A stretch of 64,000 nt of DNA from Fulvia fulva (Eukaryota > Ascomycota > Dothideomycetes > Mycosphaerellales > Mycosphaerellaceae), in contig NC_063016.1 of assembly GCF_020509005.1 (NCBI RefSeq), positions 310,001-374,000 of the forward strand, written 5' to 3'. How positions within the stretch are numbered: the first letter of the stretch is position 1; every line of letters starts with the position of its first letter. The translations under genes were made by a program, and so were the position numbers. This document shows positions 31,300 to 44,694 of this stretch, one piece after another. The notes under the pieces are model-generated. The model ran no database searches, had not been told where the DNA came from, and saw only the letters and a program-made list of their open reading frames with translations.

Positions 31300-34200
31300 C
31301 GGTGGCATTATTAGTACATTTTAGTAAAATCAAGGTTAAGGTCGACTCGAAGTCGAAATCTTAAGGTATTAAGGCACCTAAGGTCAAGGTTCTTAGTATT
31401 AAGCAAAGTAAGTATAACGTTACGAGCAAGATTACGGTTACGAATAAGGTCATAAGTTTTAGTTATGTCTTTATCGAGGTTCGAGTCGTTTGCTAGTATT
31501 AGAGCTAGCTAAGAGTTACTAGAAAGTCTAACAAAGGCCTATAGGCCTTATAGGGAGGCTTTAATCCTAGAAGGGATAGAAGACTCGGATAGCGACGAAG
31601 ACAACACCCCGGAGGCTTTAGGCTCTAATAAGGGTAAGGAAAGGGTACTACGAAATGACTAAGAAGAGGATAACTTAAATAAGGGCACTATAACGTCAGG
31701 AATACCCTATAGTCCGGATGCGATAGTAGCCTTATTTAGCCGTCTTACTGTTGCTATAGAAAATGTAGGACCTCGCTTCCCTACTCTAGGGAGTCCGGAA
31801 AACTCCCTCTTTAATAGTAGGAACGCTACTAAATTCTAGGAGAGGTTTAATAATCTTATAGACTAGTATCTACTAAGGCTATTAATTAAGAAAGACAACT
31901 TCTAGGGTCGTTTCGAGCGCAACTACGAGACTACTATCCGACGTTTAGTAATGAGGTTAGAGGGATAGTAAGTGAGGCGGAGTACCTTTAGGAGGTCCTT
32001 CTTAGCTAAATTTTCGAGATTCGATACCTATTCGATATTAGGAAGTCGAGAATATCTAGAAGAGATAGTCCGGGCTAAGTAAGGGAAAAGCCCTAAGGAA
32101 TAGGATATAAAGGAGTTTATCCGTCTCTTCGTAGCCTCTAGTAACCTAATTGATCCTAAAGACCTCGATAACGGCTCCCGTAGCCGTCTTCTACTTTAGG
32201 AGCTCCTAGAGTCAGTTACTAAGGCAGTTTATAAGAAATGTAGGCTCTATCCAAAGTAGCCTAAGAAGTTTCGGCGCTTTTAAAAGATACTAGACGAGGC
32301 GACAAGTATCGCTAATAGTAAAGAAGGATAGAAGGCCGTATATACGGACTTTCTACTTACTTTACCGTAGCTTTATCGGTTAGTTATAAAGCAGATGCCG
32401 CGCTTGATCCCTAAGATTAATATACTTAACAAACTAGCTATTTCCGCTACTATCGGCGATAACCTTATTTAGAAAATAGTAAAAATAAGTATTCGGGCTT
32501 ACTAACGAGGTCGCGCGGCGGAGGTTAGATCCTTTAACCCTAGTGAAAATTAAAGGTCTATATAACTAGAAAACCCTGATCGTGTACCTAAACTATAGGT
32601 TTACTTAATATAGCGCCCGTAGTTATAGAACCGCGAGCAGTCTAAAGCGCTTAATAGGTACTATTACAACTATAGTAGTACGGAGTATTAGGCTAATAGG
32701 TGCCCCGCGATACTATTCCTTATCTTATAAGGGTATGTCTTTTTAGCGATGAATAACTAGTAGTACCTAGAAAAGAAGACCGATCTAAATCCCCCTAAGT
32801 TTAACTTCCGACGGGACTATAGTAAACCTAAGCTCCTTTATATACTTCCGTAGCTTAAGGAACATTATAGCCCGATTCTATTTAATAAGGACATAAGAAT
32901 CCCTACACTTCGGAAACAATAGATAGGTCGAGATTATACTAGTGTCTTAAGCGTAAAGCTTCCTAACTACTCTAAGCCTCTACCTAATAACCGACACCTT
33001 ATAGAATACGGCTCTTAAGATATTAGATCTAGGTAGTAACTAACGGCCGCTAGTAGTTACTAGATCTAGTTTAAGGAAGAAGAAGAACCGGTTCTATAAG
33101 GGAGTAGGATTATAAACTACGACGAGATTAAGGTTAAGGCCTACCTAATCTAGAGTAATAAATCTCGAGGCAAAGCTCTAGTAGGAATTATAAAGAACCC
33201 GAATCCTCGAACTAGGTCTAGTATATAGGCATTAAGGGTACGAGCCGAGGCCGCTAAAGCTATACGATAAGAACTCGAAGAGGAGATCCGGTAGGAAGAA
33301 CTCGGTTAGTAGGAGGTAGAGATAATTAGAGACGCCGGTTCTAGGGCTAGTAGAAGCTAGTTAACGGTAGCGTTAGGGGAGACTTTTAGAAGAAGGGCAC
33401 CTAAGCCTCGAGCTAAGTTAAGGCCTACGCCCTCGGAATAGCCGGTAGGGCCTATTAATACCCTATTCGTATAGCGTAAACGGCTATAGAATATAAAGAC
33501 GATAAGGATTAATAACTACGTCCGACAGTACGGTATAGGAGATAGGCCCGTTACTAAGGAGGAGGGAGTGACCTATTAGATTAATCAAATTCTTTAGACT
33601 ACGTTTCTAAACGTTAATACTCGGGACTAGTTTCAGTATAGTCGCTAGTTTAAGACTACCTTGTTTAGGAGAGTAGTAAATACTCCTAATCTATAGTCTA
33701 AGCTTACTACCGTCCGTAAGTTAGCTAGCTAAGAAGGGACTAAAGTCCGTACGAGTTATGTCGCGACCTATAAAGACGAGGAAGAAGAGGCTAATCAAGA
33801 AGTCTTTCGGGATAATTATTAAGCTCGCTTTATAGGTATATTCTTAACGATGTTATATAGTAAGGATACTGTCCTTACCGCCGAGTTATACGAGAACATT
33901 AAAAAGATCGGTCTCTCTAGTATACTAGACGATTTTGTAATAGTACCTAGCCCTTAGATAGTTACCGAGCTTAGGACTAGTAAAGGTCAGACTCGAGCCC
34001 TACTTAACGAGGGATCTAAAGTCAATATTATTAGCCCGAGGATAGTATATAAGTTTGGCTTGCCTATCGTACCTAGCGCCTACTTGTCCTTTCGAGGAGC
34101 GGGTAGAAGAGCAAAGTTTAAGGGGGTAATTTGAAAGCTTAATACTTAGGTATTTAGTATATACTACTAGATCGACATGTTTATCTCCGCTAATCTAGAT

Positions 34201-37200
34201 TCGCCTACGATCCTTAGCCGCCCTTAGTATAGAAAGGTACGACTAACAGGCCGTAACTACGACGATAGATTATAGGAGGGAACAATCGCTAGTAGGAAAG
34301 GTAAAAGTGTAATATTCACGCCTATTATAGGTACTAATAAGTGCAAAACTCTTTAAGAACTTCTATAGTCCTCGAAAAATACGAACGGGAGTTGATTTAC
34401 GGTAGTTAACCCGCTATAAGTATCAGAAGTCCGGTTTTGAAATAAGTCCGCTTTTCGAGTCTAGTCGGGGAGACCTTAGCAAATATATTAGGGGCGGAGT
34501 GTTCTAATAATACGGCGTATCGACATCGATAAGAAGGTATAACGAAGCTAAAACCTAAGCCTATAGACACGACTATCTTCGACTACTTTAAGAACTACCG
34601 CGGCCCCTTATTATAACAAAGAGAAAATGTCCTCGACCTTAGCCCGTATTCGAAGAAATTGCTAGGACTACTCGGGAACCGCTAATACTTAAGCGCTAAG
34701 GTGACTACTAACGCTCTAGGAGAGTAGGTCATTATGAATATATACTCCGTATAGGGCGACTAGTATATAGAGATCCTGAAACAGGGCTAGATCAATAGGT
34801 AGGCTTAGAAACGAGACGTAGGGTTATATAGACCCGGTATTAGGATGCCGTATATATTTACTATATATAAGCGTAAAGCTAATAAGAAAAGACCTATTAA
34901 TACGAGTGTTTATAAGAGGCCTTAGTCGAAAGTAGATAGTAATATAGATTAGAAGCGGAAGGCCCTTTACTAGGAATCTCTAATACTAGTAGGGTAAGGC
35001 CCGTTCGATAGGAGGTATCTTATTAAAAAGTTCTCTAGTATCGAGCGCGGCTCGAGGATTATACCTAAAAGGCTCGCTAGTATTAAGGTTAGTATCGCTC
35101 TCTCGGCTAAGGAAAGACAAATGTTTAATAAAATGCTCTTTAACCGAGAAGGTGTCCTAGCGTAGGATTTTAGCTATAAACGGTAGATTAGATATAATGT
35201 TATGCCTCCTTAGAAGATTATAACGATTACGTACAAACCGTAGTAGGCGCGGAACATTCGGTTATACCTAAGCTTACGAGCGATTATAGAATAGATAATC
35301 CGCGCTCGAATTAAGAACAGAATTCTTAAGTATAGTCAAGGTACTTATACGAATGCTTAGTTCTTAGTAGCGAAGAAGGTCGAGCTAAATAGCGAAGCTA
35401 TACTATATAGGTTGATCAACTCCGCTATACTCTTAAACGAGGTAACGATAAGGAATACGAACATTCCCCTAGACACGGACGGGTTCTCGGAAGACTTTAC
35501 TAGGTATAGAGTAGCCTCTTTAGTAGACTTGTTTTTAGGGTACAACTAGATTACGCTTAACGAAAGTAGCCGAGATTTAACGGCCTTTATAACGCCTCTT
35601 AGGCTTATACGGTATATAACGTTACTATAGGGTACGACGAACTTAGTTACTTAGTTCGTACGGGTAGTAACTAAGGTGTTAATAGACTATATTTCTTACC
35701 GAGCAAAACTATTTCTTAACGATATCGGCGTAAAAGGTCCTACTAAGGACTATAGTAACGCTAAGGTAGAGCCTAGCCTTTGACGATAGGTCGTAGAACA
35801 TATTATATCCTTTAATCTTATTCTTACGGACCTAGAGAGGGCCGGAGCGGTAGTCGTAGGGGAGAAGTCGTAGTGACTTTATAAGACCCTAAAGATCGTA
35901 GGCTATATTACTAGCCCGAGCGGCCGCTATCTAGATCCTAAGATACTAGCTAAGATCTTAGACTAGCTAACCCTAAAGTACGTAAAGGACGTTCGAGTTT
36001 ATATTAGGATCTATATTTACTTCCGGATTTAGGTCCCCTAGTTCGTAATCGTCGCTCGGCTAATATATAAGATTTTAAGGAAGGACGTCGAGTTTGTCTA
36101 GACTAAGAATAAGTAGTTCTCGAAAGAGAACCTAGTAAGATTCTTATTAATAGTACTAGCGTTAGTAACTATCTCCTACGCCCTAGGAGCTAGTAGGATC
36201 TTCGTTTCTATTAACGCGAGTAGTATTAGGTAGGGTTATATAATATCGTAGGAATCACTAGACAATACTTAACGAAGACACCTAGTAAGGTATAAGAGCG
36301 GCACCTAGAACGTAAACGAGGCTAAGTACGATATAGGAAAGCGGGAGTACCTCGGAGTACTAAAGGGCCTTAAGAGGATATAGCGCTACCTCGTAGGAGT
36401 AGACTTCATCCTTAAAGTTGATACTAAAACGCTAGTATAGTAGTTAAATCGGCTAGTATCGGACATTCTAAACTCTATAATAGTAAGGTAGGTTACTTAG
36501 ATCCGGCTATTTACCTTTGAAGTAGGGTATGTCGATAGGAAGAAGCACTCCGGACCGGATATACTGTCTCGTAAACTACCTATAGCTAAGGAGCTTACGG
36601 AACCTAACGATAATATTAATAAGATAATTAACGACAAATTCTTCCGTTACGCCGAGCTAGTTAACACTTTCCCCGTTATTCTAGAGCGTGAACGACTCCT
36701 CGAACCCTAGTATAGTAACAATTCCGAGCTTATAGCTTATATTCTAGTATATCGAATATAACCGGAAGGGGTTACCTAAGCTAAGTATCGAAACCTCGTT
36801 AAGAAGAGTCCTTAGTACTACTTAAGAGACAAGCTCTTGTTTTATTAGCGGCGAAGGGGTATACCGATGTAGCTAGTAGTAGACGATAATAATACTTAGA
36901 AAGAGATCGTAACGTACTATTACGAAAAGTATAGTTGCCGGAGTATAGAGCTAGTATATAATCTTATTACTAGCCGGTATTACTAGGAGGGCTACTTCTC
37001 CGACGTATCGAATTAGGTAAGGACTTATACTCCTTACAACTTTTATAAAGGCAACTAGAGAGTAGGAGAAATATACTTATCGACTTAGTAGGTTATAGGA
37101 GAGAGGTGGTACTACGATCCCGTCTACGTATATAGAAGCGGGTACTTACTTATCGCCCGAGAAGCTCTAAGTAGGTAGATTAAGGCGAAGGTCGTACGGA

Positions 37201-38189
37201 AGCCTCTAAATTTGCGGGCGATTACCAAGTTTTTATACGAGATAGTGTTTAGCCGGTATAGATACTACTATAAGATTATGCTTAATAACGCTAGTATTAA
37301 CGAAGGGGAGGTAGAGAGGATGCTTATTAGTATAGGCATTAAGTATCTCCGGATCTTACCCTACTATCCGTAGTTAAATATAACTATAGAAGTAGGATAT
37401 CGACCTGTTCTAGCTATATTAGCTAAGCTTACTAAGAATACCTATAAGTCCTAGGAACGATAGATTACTACGGTACTTTAGGCTAATAGAACTACGGTAT
37501 CTAGAATCACGGGTATAACGCCGGCGGAGATTCTATATAGCTATCGTACTATTCTCCCGATCGAGGTAGAATACCCGATATAGGCGAGCTATAAATAGGG
37601 ATCTATTAGATTAACGGAGGAGCTATTAGCTATTCGGGCGCGTTAGTTATAGGTACGGGATATAAGTCTTTAGGAGTTATAGTTACGAAGAGTAAGGCTT
37701 CGTACCCTAAGTAAGGAATACTTCGATACTAAACGTAGTGTTAACTTCTTAGGGTTCTAGGTCGGAGATCTTATAGTTAAGTTCGACAAGCCGTATAAGG
37801 ATAACCTATCTAGAAAGATTAGTTACCGCTAGCTTAGGCCGTACCGTATAGCTAAGGTGTACTCGGGGTTTAGTATATACGTCCTCGAGGAGCTTAATAG
37901 TACGAGGTTAAAGGGTATATAAGCCCGAGAGAACCTGAAGCTAATCCTATAGTTAAGACCGGACCCGGAGCTTAATCTTCCTAAAGCTAAAGACATTATA
38001 GAAAAAGGCGATCTTCCGAATAAGAACAGACCTACTACGTCCGAATCTAACGACGAAGAGGATAACGATATACTTCTAATAGGCATTGATAGAGCTACTA
38101 TACTTCCGGAACTAGAATCTAAGCCAACGAGACTATAGGTACGGCCTTATAACCTTACTACGGAGGAGATAGCTAAATTTACTAGGATT
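31300..38189 (+). pseudogene. Gypsy-D gag-pol relic
   Basis: Gag: a CX2CX4HX4C knuckle at 32662-32703, with the first two Cys and the His read as Tyr and a Trp as stop, while the last Cys is kept. Protease: LLNEGSKVNIIS-like string near 33990-34030. RT: about 35350-35750, with readable SAILLNEVTIRN, SEDFTR, DLTAFITPLRL and LNDIGVKG; the last of these is the polymerase box with a changed Asp. Integrase C-terminal part: GITPAEILYSYRTILPIE near 37510-37560. The pol end runs to the Copia-C insertion at 38189. Stops are dense in all frames. Short open stretches on the minus strand here are chance. Confidence 0.82.
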
Positions 38190-38424
38190 TGTTAAATAGG
38201 TACGGGTAGATAGTAGCGGAGTGGAGTAAGAGATCAATCTTTAACTAACTAATAGCACGAGTATGTAGCAATATATTAGGAACTAATATGTTGATTGTGT
38301 TAGATGTCTATCTAAGCTAAAGGGGAGAGAAGGTATCTCCCTATAAGCTAAGTTATCGTAGATATATTAGGCTACTAGATCACTTCCTAATTGTTAACTC
38401 CCTTTAAGATGCTACATCTTAACA
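38190..38424 (-). repeat. Copia-C relic 3' LTR
   Basis: 235 bp, TGTTAAATAG...CTTAACA. It aligns with 22210-22444 (reverse complement) and with 56334-56569. Confidence 0.9.
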
Positions 38425-38535
38425 CGCCTACTTATCTCGTATAGGAGGTTACAGTCTGCTCACTTCCTGTCAATAGTACTTAGACCTTTTTATAATAGGT
38501 TAAGCTAGCTTATAAACCTCTAGAAGTATAGACTA

Positions 38536-38769
38536 TGTTAAACAGGTACGAGTTGCGTAGTAGTGGAAGACGGCGGATCACACAAAAGACGAAGAAGGAC
38601 CCAATGGGATAGCGTGTATCTACATACAGTATCGCCGGTGTTGGTGTAGGTAGATGCTAGGTGTCCGGATGTTTGCTAGCCCATGGGCTGGCAAACCCTA
38701 ATCACGTGATCTCGTCACATGACACACCCACACCCACATGCTTGTCCTGCGGCCTGTATGTTCTCAACA
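38536..38769 (-). repeat. Copia-2 3' LTR
   Basis: 234 bp, TGTTAAAC...CTCAACA. The internal side begins ctcccactc, the complement of the polypurine tract. Confidence 0.93.
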
Positions 38770-38804
38770 CTCCCACTCAGGCCACATGGTCTCCTACAAT
38801 CCCT

Positions 38805-41800
38805 TTACGCAAGCTGGAGCTGCCTCACAAAGTTTTGGAACTGCTGGCCATTGAGGGGCTTTGTTAACCCATCAGCAGCCATGTCCTTTGTATGGCAGTA
38901 GTCCACTGCAATCTTCTTCTGCCACCAGAGATGTCTGACATAGTTATATGCAACATCAATATGCTTTGACCTTTCATGCACATGGGCATCTTTGACAAGT
39001 GTCAAAGCGGCTTGGTTGTCACCCATGAGCTTGACTGGCCTTAGCTCGTCAACAGTGCCCCTGCTTGCCCTTACACTCGGCTGGAAAGAGCTCTTTCCCA
39101 CCAGTTCTGGGCACCCCATTTCCCTGAGGACAGCAGCAAGAAATTGTGACTGCTTTGCGGCTGCGTTCATAGCCATGAACTCAGCTTCCATTGTTGATGT
39201 TGCAACAGACTTCTGCTTCCTACTCATCCAGGACACAGGTGATCCACAAAGGAACCACACGTATCCCAGAATTGAGACTCTATCCACTTTGTCCATGGCG
39301 TAGTCAGAGTCCGAGTATCCCTGGAGATTGCCCCCTCCCTTTCTATACATAAGACCTAGGTCTGGGTACGACCGCAGGTATCGGGAGAGCTTCTTCAAAG
39401 CCTTCATATGCTGCTGCGAGGGATCAGCAACATATGAGCTAATTCTTCCAAGGGGGAATGCTAAGTCTGGCCTTGTCATTGTCATTGGCCACATCTAGGT
39501 ACCATTGTGGCTCTAGTAATCCTGTTTGTTGCACCTCTCATCCATAGGTGCCGTAGGCACTAAGTGCTCGTAGCTCTCTATAGGTGAGTGGGTTGGCGTA
39601 GCCTTCTCTCTAGCCATGTTCATCTTGGCTAAGTTAGCGTGGACATAGTGTCCTTGATCAAGCTTTAAAGTGCCTTGGGACCTGTCTCTTGTAATCCTTA
39701 TTCCAAGGATCTTCGTAGGTTCACCAAGATCTTTAATCTTAAACACTTTTCCAAGCTCAGCCTTAAACCACTGAACATCTGACAGCTTCGGAGCTGCAAT
39801 GGGTATGTCATCCACATAGGTAAGGACCATAAGGTCTCTATCCGTATGGACAAGTAGGCATGGATCTACCTGGGACTGGGTAAATCCAATCTTCTCTAGC
39901 TTCGCAACACAGAGCTTGTTCCAGTCTCTAGCTGCTTGCTTAAGCCCATAAAGGCTTCGTAGGACCTTAAACACCATGTTTAGAGGTGCTTCAACTCCTA
40001 GGGGCGGGATCATGTAGATGTCTTCAAGGAGGCTACTTTAGGTAAAAGCATTATTCACATCCACTAGGTGCATCTCGAGATCTCTCTCACACACTACTGC
40101 CATGAATACTCGGAGAGTATCATGGCTAACAGTAGGTGCAAAGGTCTCTTCGAAGTCAACCCCATATTTCTATGAAAACCCTCTTGTAACTAGTCTTGCC
40201 TTGAACTTCTCAATGGCTCCACTAATCATTCTTTTCACATCAAAGACCCACCTAGAAGTAATTAGATTCGCACCCTTTGGCGGTACAACTGCTTCCTAGG
40301 TGTTGTTGCTTGCTAAGGCAATAAGTTCGTTCTCGATTGCCTCTCTCCACATATGTCCCCATTCGGGGTCTCCTACGGCTGCCTTATAGGACTTTGGGAT
40401 TGGCACTTCCTGCTGATAGGCTATAGCCTGCCCAACAGCAGCAAATGCATGTTCTTCCACGTCGTTCAGAATCTCCTCTACCCAGCTCATTGTAGGGTCT
40501 AGATGGAACATCTGGGCGATAAGAGCCTTATAGTGTTTAGCCTCATGCTCTTCAGAGTTATCATCTCCGTCCCCCCTTGACCTCTTGTTGCCTGCAACCT
40601 GAGGTGGCGCTGGGTGTTTAGATGGGTCGAACTGAACGACATCTTCTTTTTCTTTTATTGGAGTACCCTGATCTCCAAACTTCTGGTATTCCCCAATGTC
40701 CTTTGGGGGAGGGGGAAGTTGCACAGACAGCGGTTGCTGTGGTGTTGATGACTCGGGTAGGTTCTGTATAGATCCACCGTTATCGGCCTTCGACAGTGGT
40801 GAAACCGCCTCAATATTTTCTCCTAGCCTTCGTAACGGTGTTTCTGATAATCCCCTATCGGAAAATTTCGCCCCAAAGGGCTTCCTCCCAACAGGATTGC
40901 GCTGTGGCGCTCGACTCGGCTGGTTAGTGAAGGTGATACCAAGATCCATATCTCCCCCCTTCTCATTCTCAAACCAGTCGACGTGACTATGCGCTTTTAC
41001 AGCTTTCATGTCGGGATCCCAGAACAGCCATTGTTTTGTGGTGTTTTCTGAGTAGCCCACAAACACGGCTTCTTTTCCTCGGTTCATCAACTTGTCTCTC
41101 CTCAAGCCTTGAGGTTGGGCTCTTGGGTCTATATAGACCACAGCTTTGCATCCCCAGACGCGGAAATGGTCGACTGACGGTACTTGGCTAGTAAAGGCTT
41201 CTTCTGGTGAAAGAGCAATACCATCAATGATCGGACCATTAGGCAGTCTGTTTCTGATCACAGTCTGTGCTTGCAAAGCTTCTGGCCAGAACTCAACTGG
41301 CATGCCAGAGTCTTCAAGCATAGCCCGGACTGTGTTCTCAGAGGCTTGAATTGACCTTTCCACAGGTCCATTCTGAAGAGAGTTGTAGGCATCAGTTGTG
41401 TCCATCTGAGTGCCAAACTCCTTCTCCCACTCTTTTAGCAAGGCGAGAATTTCCTTTGCACCATCACTGCGGATCGCAGACAGAAAGCACCTTGACTGCC
41501 GTTCTGCCTGGACCTTCCAATCCCGTAGGGCTGCAGGAGCGTCGCTCCTGGCCTTCAAAGGGATTACCCACTTCTTCCTAGAGAAGTTGTCTACAATCTC
41601 AAGCCAATATTTGTATCCTAGCCTAGAGACTGCGCCCTGAAAAGGCCCACAGATGTCAATGGAGATGAGGGCCAGCCTCTCCCCTTTCCTCTCTGTGGCA
41701 GGTCCTTTGAACTTCCTCATGTTTGCAAGGGAGCAGACCTTGCAATTCTGGTGTTCAGAAGGAACAGGAATGGGATCTTTCTTGTCAGTGACTCTATGCA

Positions 41801-43325
41801 GGTTTCTTAGCAGTCCCTTGCCAAGGTGTGCACATCTTCTATGCCATAGCTCCCACTGATCTTCGGACTCAGTGTTAGCTATAGCGGTACCGTCACGTTC
41901 TTGAGAGAGTATGCCAGCATGCTGTGGCTCAAGAATTTCCGAGATCGAGTGGATAAACGGTACTCCTCCTCGAAGTTTGGTCTGGACAACGGGTTTACCA
42001 GACAAGGATTTTAGGGTGAAACTGGGTGGTTGGACAGCAAACTGTTGGCTGAACTAATTCCAAGAAACAAGACTAACTCCAAGGCCAGGAACAAACAAGA
42101 CATTTTCTAAGACAATTTGCTTTCCAGAAGGACCACCCATTACTGCACTTCCCATATGTGTAGCTTGTAGATAGCCACCCCCAACCTTGATCCACTTCCT
42201 CTTTTGAAGAGGCTTCAGTGTCCTGAATAGTGAATCTTGGTCAGTCATATGTGATGATGCACAAGAGTCAAGCAACCACTCGGACGAGGGGTACTTGCCT
42301 TTGGCTTCTACAGTGGAATGGGCAACCTCATCAACATCATCATCTTCTGATGGTATCTCAGAGTCTGATGCGTCTTCCTGGGTCGCATGGGCCCTTGCAG
42401 GCTTACTAGAGGAGGCCTTTGGCTTGCGGCTCTCCTTCATCTGCTTTGCAAGGTCCGTCATCACCTTGAGGACATCACGAAGGTTTGGTGATGATGACCT
42501 CCTACGAGGTGGTGACGGTTGTCTCTTAGCAGGGTAGGTAACCCTAGCTGGTTTGTCCTTGTTCCTAACAGCCTGCTGAGCTGCAGAAAGGTGTGGGCAC
42601 TTGCTCATAAAATGGTCACCATTGCAGAGATGGCACGTGAGCTTGCCCTGGAAACCCTTCTTAGCGAACATGGCTGTCCCTTGATGAATCATTGATTCTT
42701 GCTTCTCCCTAAGGATTGCAAGAATGTCTTGTGGTGAGAGATTCACCTGGGCATCAATTGCATCGCGAATTGAGCCAAATGAGTCTGGCAGAGCTGCTAA
42801 GAGTTGCTGGATCTTTCTGTCCTCAGTCTTGATGTCTTAGAACTGAGCCGAGATTGAAACAGCCCTCCTTGCAATTGAGCTAAGCTCCTGCCAGGCGTCA
42901 TCTATTGACTGGTCCTCTGTCATCACGAAGTTGGTGTATTGCTGAAGCAAACTTCTTCCAGTAGCGAGAAGTCTTCTCTTGTATTTGGCTTCAGCCCATT
43001 CCCACAACTCCTTCGCATGCCGGATCTCGTATGTCATCTCTTGGTCATCTGTCGACAGACAGATGTACATCTCATACAGGGCCGTTGCATTGTGCCGTCT
43101 GTACGATGCCTTCCTTATCGCTTGATCCAAAGGAAGGGATGACTCCGATGATGTAGAGGGTGTCGCTGGGGTTGCAGCGGGAATGTCCGTAATGATGTCT
43201 TCGAGGACCCAGTCAACCTGCTTTGATACCAGGTGTATTCTCATCAGCTTGAACCATGTTTCGTGGTTCTCTCTTGTCAGAACAGGTGCTGCTCTCTTTC
43301 TTGTAAACCTAGTCTCGTTCTCCAT
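38805..43325 (-). pseudogene. Copia-2 gag-pol polyprotein with in-frame stops
   Basis: One unshifted frame of about 1,507 codons from the ATG at 43325 (MENETRF) to 38805. About eight stops break it, near 42837, 42052, 40293, 40160, 40034, 39510 and 39497 among others. Most are TAG/TAA where the related copies have CAG, CAA or TGG. Gag has knuckle CHLCNGDHFMSKC near 42600-42640 (CX2CX3HX4C). Protease site LLDSCASSH is near 42255-42285. The integrase zinc region is at about 41715-41850, with the core SIDICGP, IRSDGAKE and GPVERS. RT has TYVDDIP near 39815, and RNase H lies at 38900-39320. The longest open piece is 40296-42005. Not functional as it stands. Confidence 0.9.
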
Positions 43326-43806
43326 TTTTTGTAAGTTGAGGGACAGGTTGGCTGCCCTTAGGTAAAAGGATGTATTCGGTCGTACGCGATCGGATCGAAA
43401 TGGGATAAAACGAACGCGAGGTTGATGGCGGAGAGGATGGCTATCCGCCGGGAAGGGGAGGAAAGTCGAAGGATCGTGTTGGTGCTGAGACACTGTAGCG
43501 TAACTCTCTTAGTAGAGGGGGTTTCTGAGACACTGCGGCTCTCTCAGAATGAACAGTTAGTCGATGCGAACGCGATGTCCGGAGAGCGACTCTTCTTAGT
43601 AAGCTCGCCCACTTGTCTGAGGTATTGGCATAGGCTCCCTAACTCGGAGTCTGACAGTGCCTCACTAGGCTCTTTCACGTCTTATATGCACCTACAGCAC
43701 GGCTGTAGCTTCCTGTGCAAGGCGGGTGCGGCCTCCAGTCTGCCTTCCTTTTGTTCTGAAGAGGAATAACTCCAATACGACTTTGTCGAGGGTGAAACAC
43801 CGAGTT

Positions 43807-43826
43807 GCTAACCCGGGCTCATAACC
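43807..43826 (-). promoter_or_regulatory. Copia-2 primer-binding site
   Basis: It directly abuts the 5' LTR. Read on the element strand, it is complementary to GGGCUCAUAACC, which matches the anticodon arm (CAU anticodon) of initiator tRNA-Met as known from yeast. Half-tRNA priming, as in Drosophila copia, is inferred. Confidence 0.55.
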
Positions 43827-44060
43827 TGTTAAACAGGTACGAGTTGCGCAGCAGTAGAAGACGGCGGATCACACAAAAGACGAAGAAGGACCCAATGGGA
43901 TAGCGTGTATCTACATACAGTATCGCTGGTGTTGGTGTAGGTAGATGCTAGGTGTCCGGATGTTTGCTAGCCCATAGGCTGGCAAACCCTAATCACGTGA
44001 TCTTGTCACATGACACACCCACACCCACATGCTTGTCCTGCGGCCTGTATGTTCTCAACA
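43827..44060 (-). repeat. Copia-2 5' LTR
   Basis: 234 bp, the partner of 38536-38769. Confidence 0.93.
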
Positions 44061-44065
44061 GACTA

Positions 44066-44510
44066 GTCTTTAGTTTTGTAAACCCGTCTATAACTATCTT
44101 AGAGGTTAGGGTGTACTTAATAGCAATAAGCCTCCTCTACTAAAGTTTCCTAATAGCGTTATAGGCAATGTCAATGTGCTTCGACTTGTTATAAATATGT
44201 ATATCTTTTACTAGGGTAAGGGCAGCTTGATTGTCACCTCTTAATTAGACTAGTCTTAAATTTGATACAGTCTCCTAGTTTCTAGTGATTCTTAGTTAAT
44301 AGGAACAGTCTCCTACTAACTCTAGACAATCTATTTCTCTTAGTAGTAAAGCTAGGAATTAGGACTGCTTCGTATATACATTTATAGCTATATATTTAGC
44401 CTCTATTATAGATGTTGCTACAGACTTTTGCTTCTTACTTATCCAAGAAACTGGTGCCCTATAGAGGAAGAAGACATACCTAAGGATTAAGACTCTGTCT
44501 ACTTTGTCTA
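44066..44510 (-). pseudogene. Copia-C relic, RNase H fragment between the two insertions
   Basis: It aligns with 21650-22090 of the Copia-C plus copy (reverse complement) with CA to TA changes throughout. It is bounded by the GACTA duplication of Copia-2 and the GTCTA duplication of Gypsy-A. Confidence 0.85.
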
Positions 44511-44694
44511 TGTAAGGGCGCGCGTACCATAGGGTCCGAATGAGATAGTTGTTGTTCTACGAAGCTACGAAAGAGGAGCGCGAGGCGCGGCGAAGTTATA
44601 AAGTAAAGCCAAGCCGCGCTAACCCGATGCAGAAGGTCCGCGGTTCAGCCGGGCCGACGCAGCTACAGTGAGGGGTCGCGGGCTGCCCGTGACA
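44511..44694 (-). repeat. Gypsy-A 3' LTR
   Basis: 184 bp with TG...CA ends, identical by eye to 51549-51732. The pol frame reads through the polypurine tract and ends inside this LTR, at 44619. Confidence 0.95.

Larger units (their letters stand above)
38536..44060 (-). mobile_element. Copia-2, lightly mutated Ty1/Copia retrotransposon
   Basis: A full-length element with 234-bp LTRs and a 5-bp duplication GACTA (38531-38535 and 44061-44065). The LTRs differ at about six positions, all transitions. It belongs to the same subfamily as Copia-1: shared LTR start TGTTAAACAGG, shared polypurine tract, similar protein. It is inserted in the Copia-C relic. Confidence 0.93.

Noticed and set aside
35357..35545. 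Minus-strand open stretches inside Gypsy-D (also 37829-38086)
   Set aside because: They lie opposite recognisable Gypsy RT and pol sequence on the plus strand and have no motifs.
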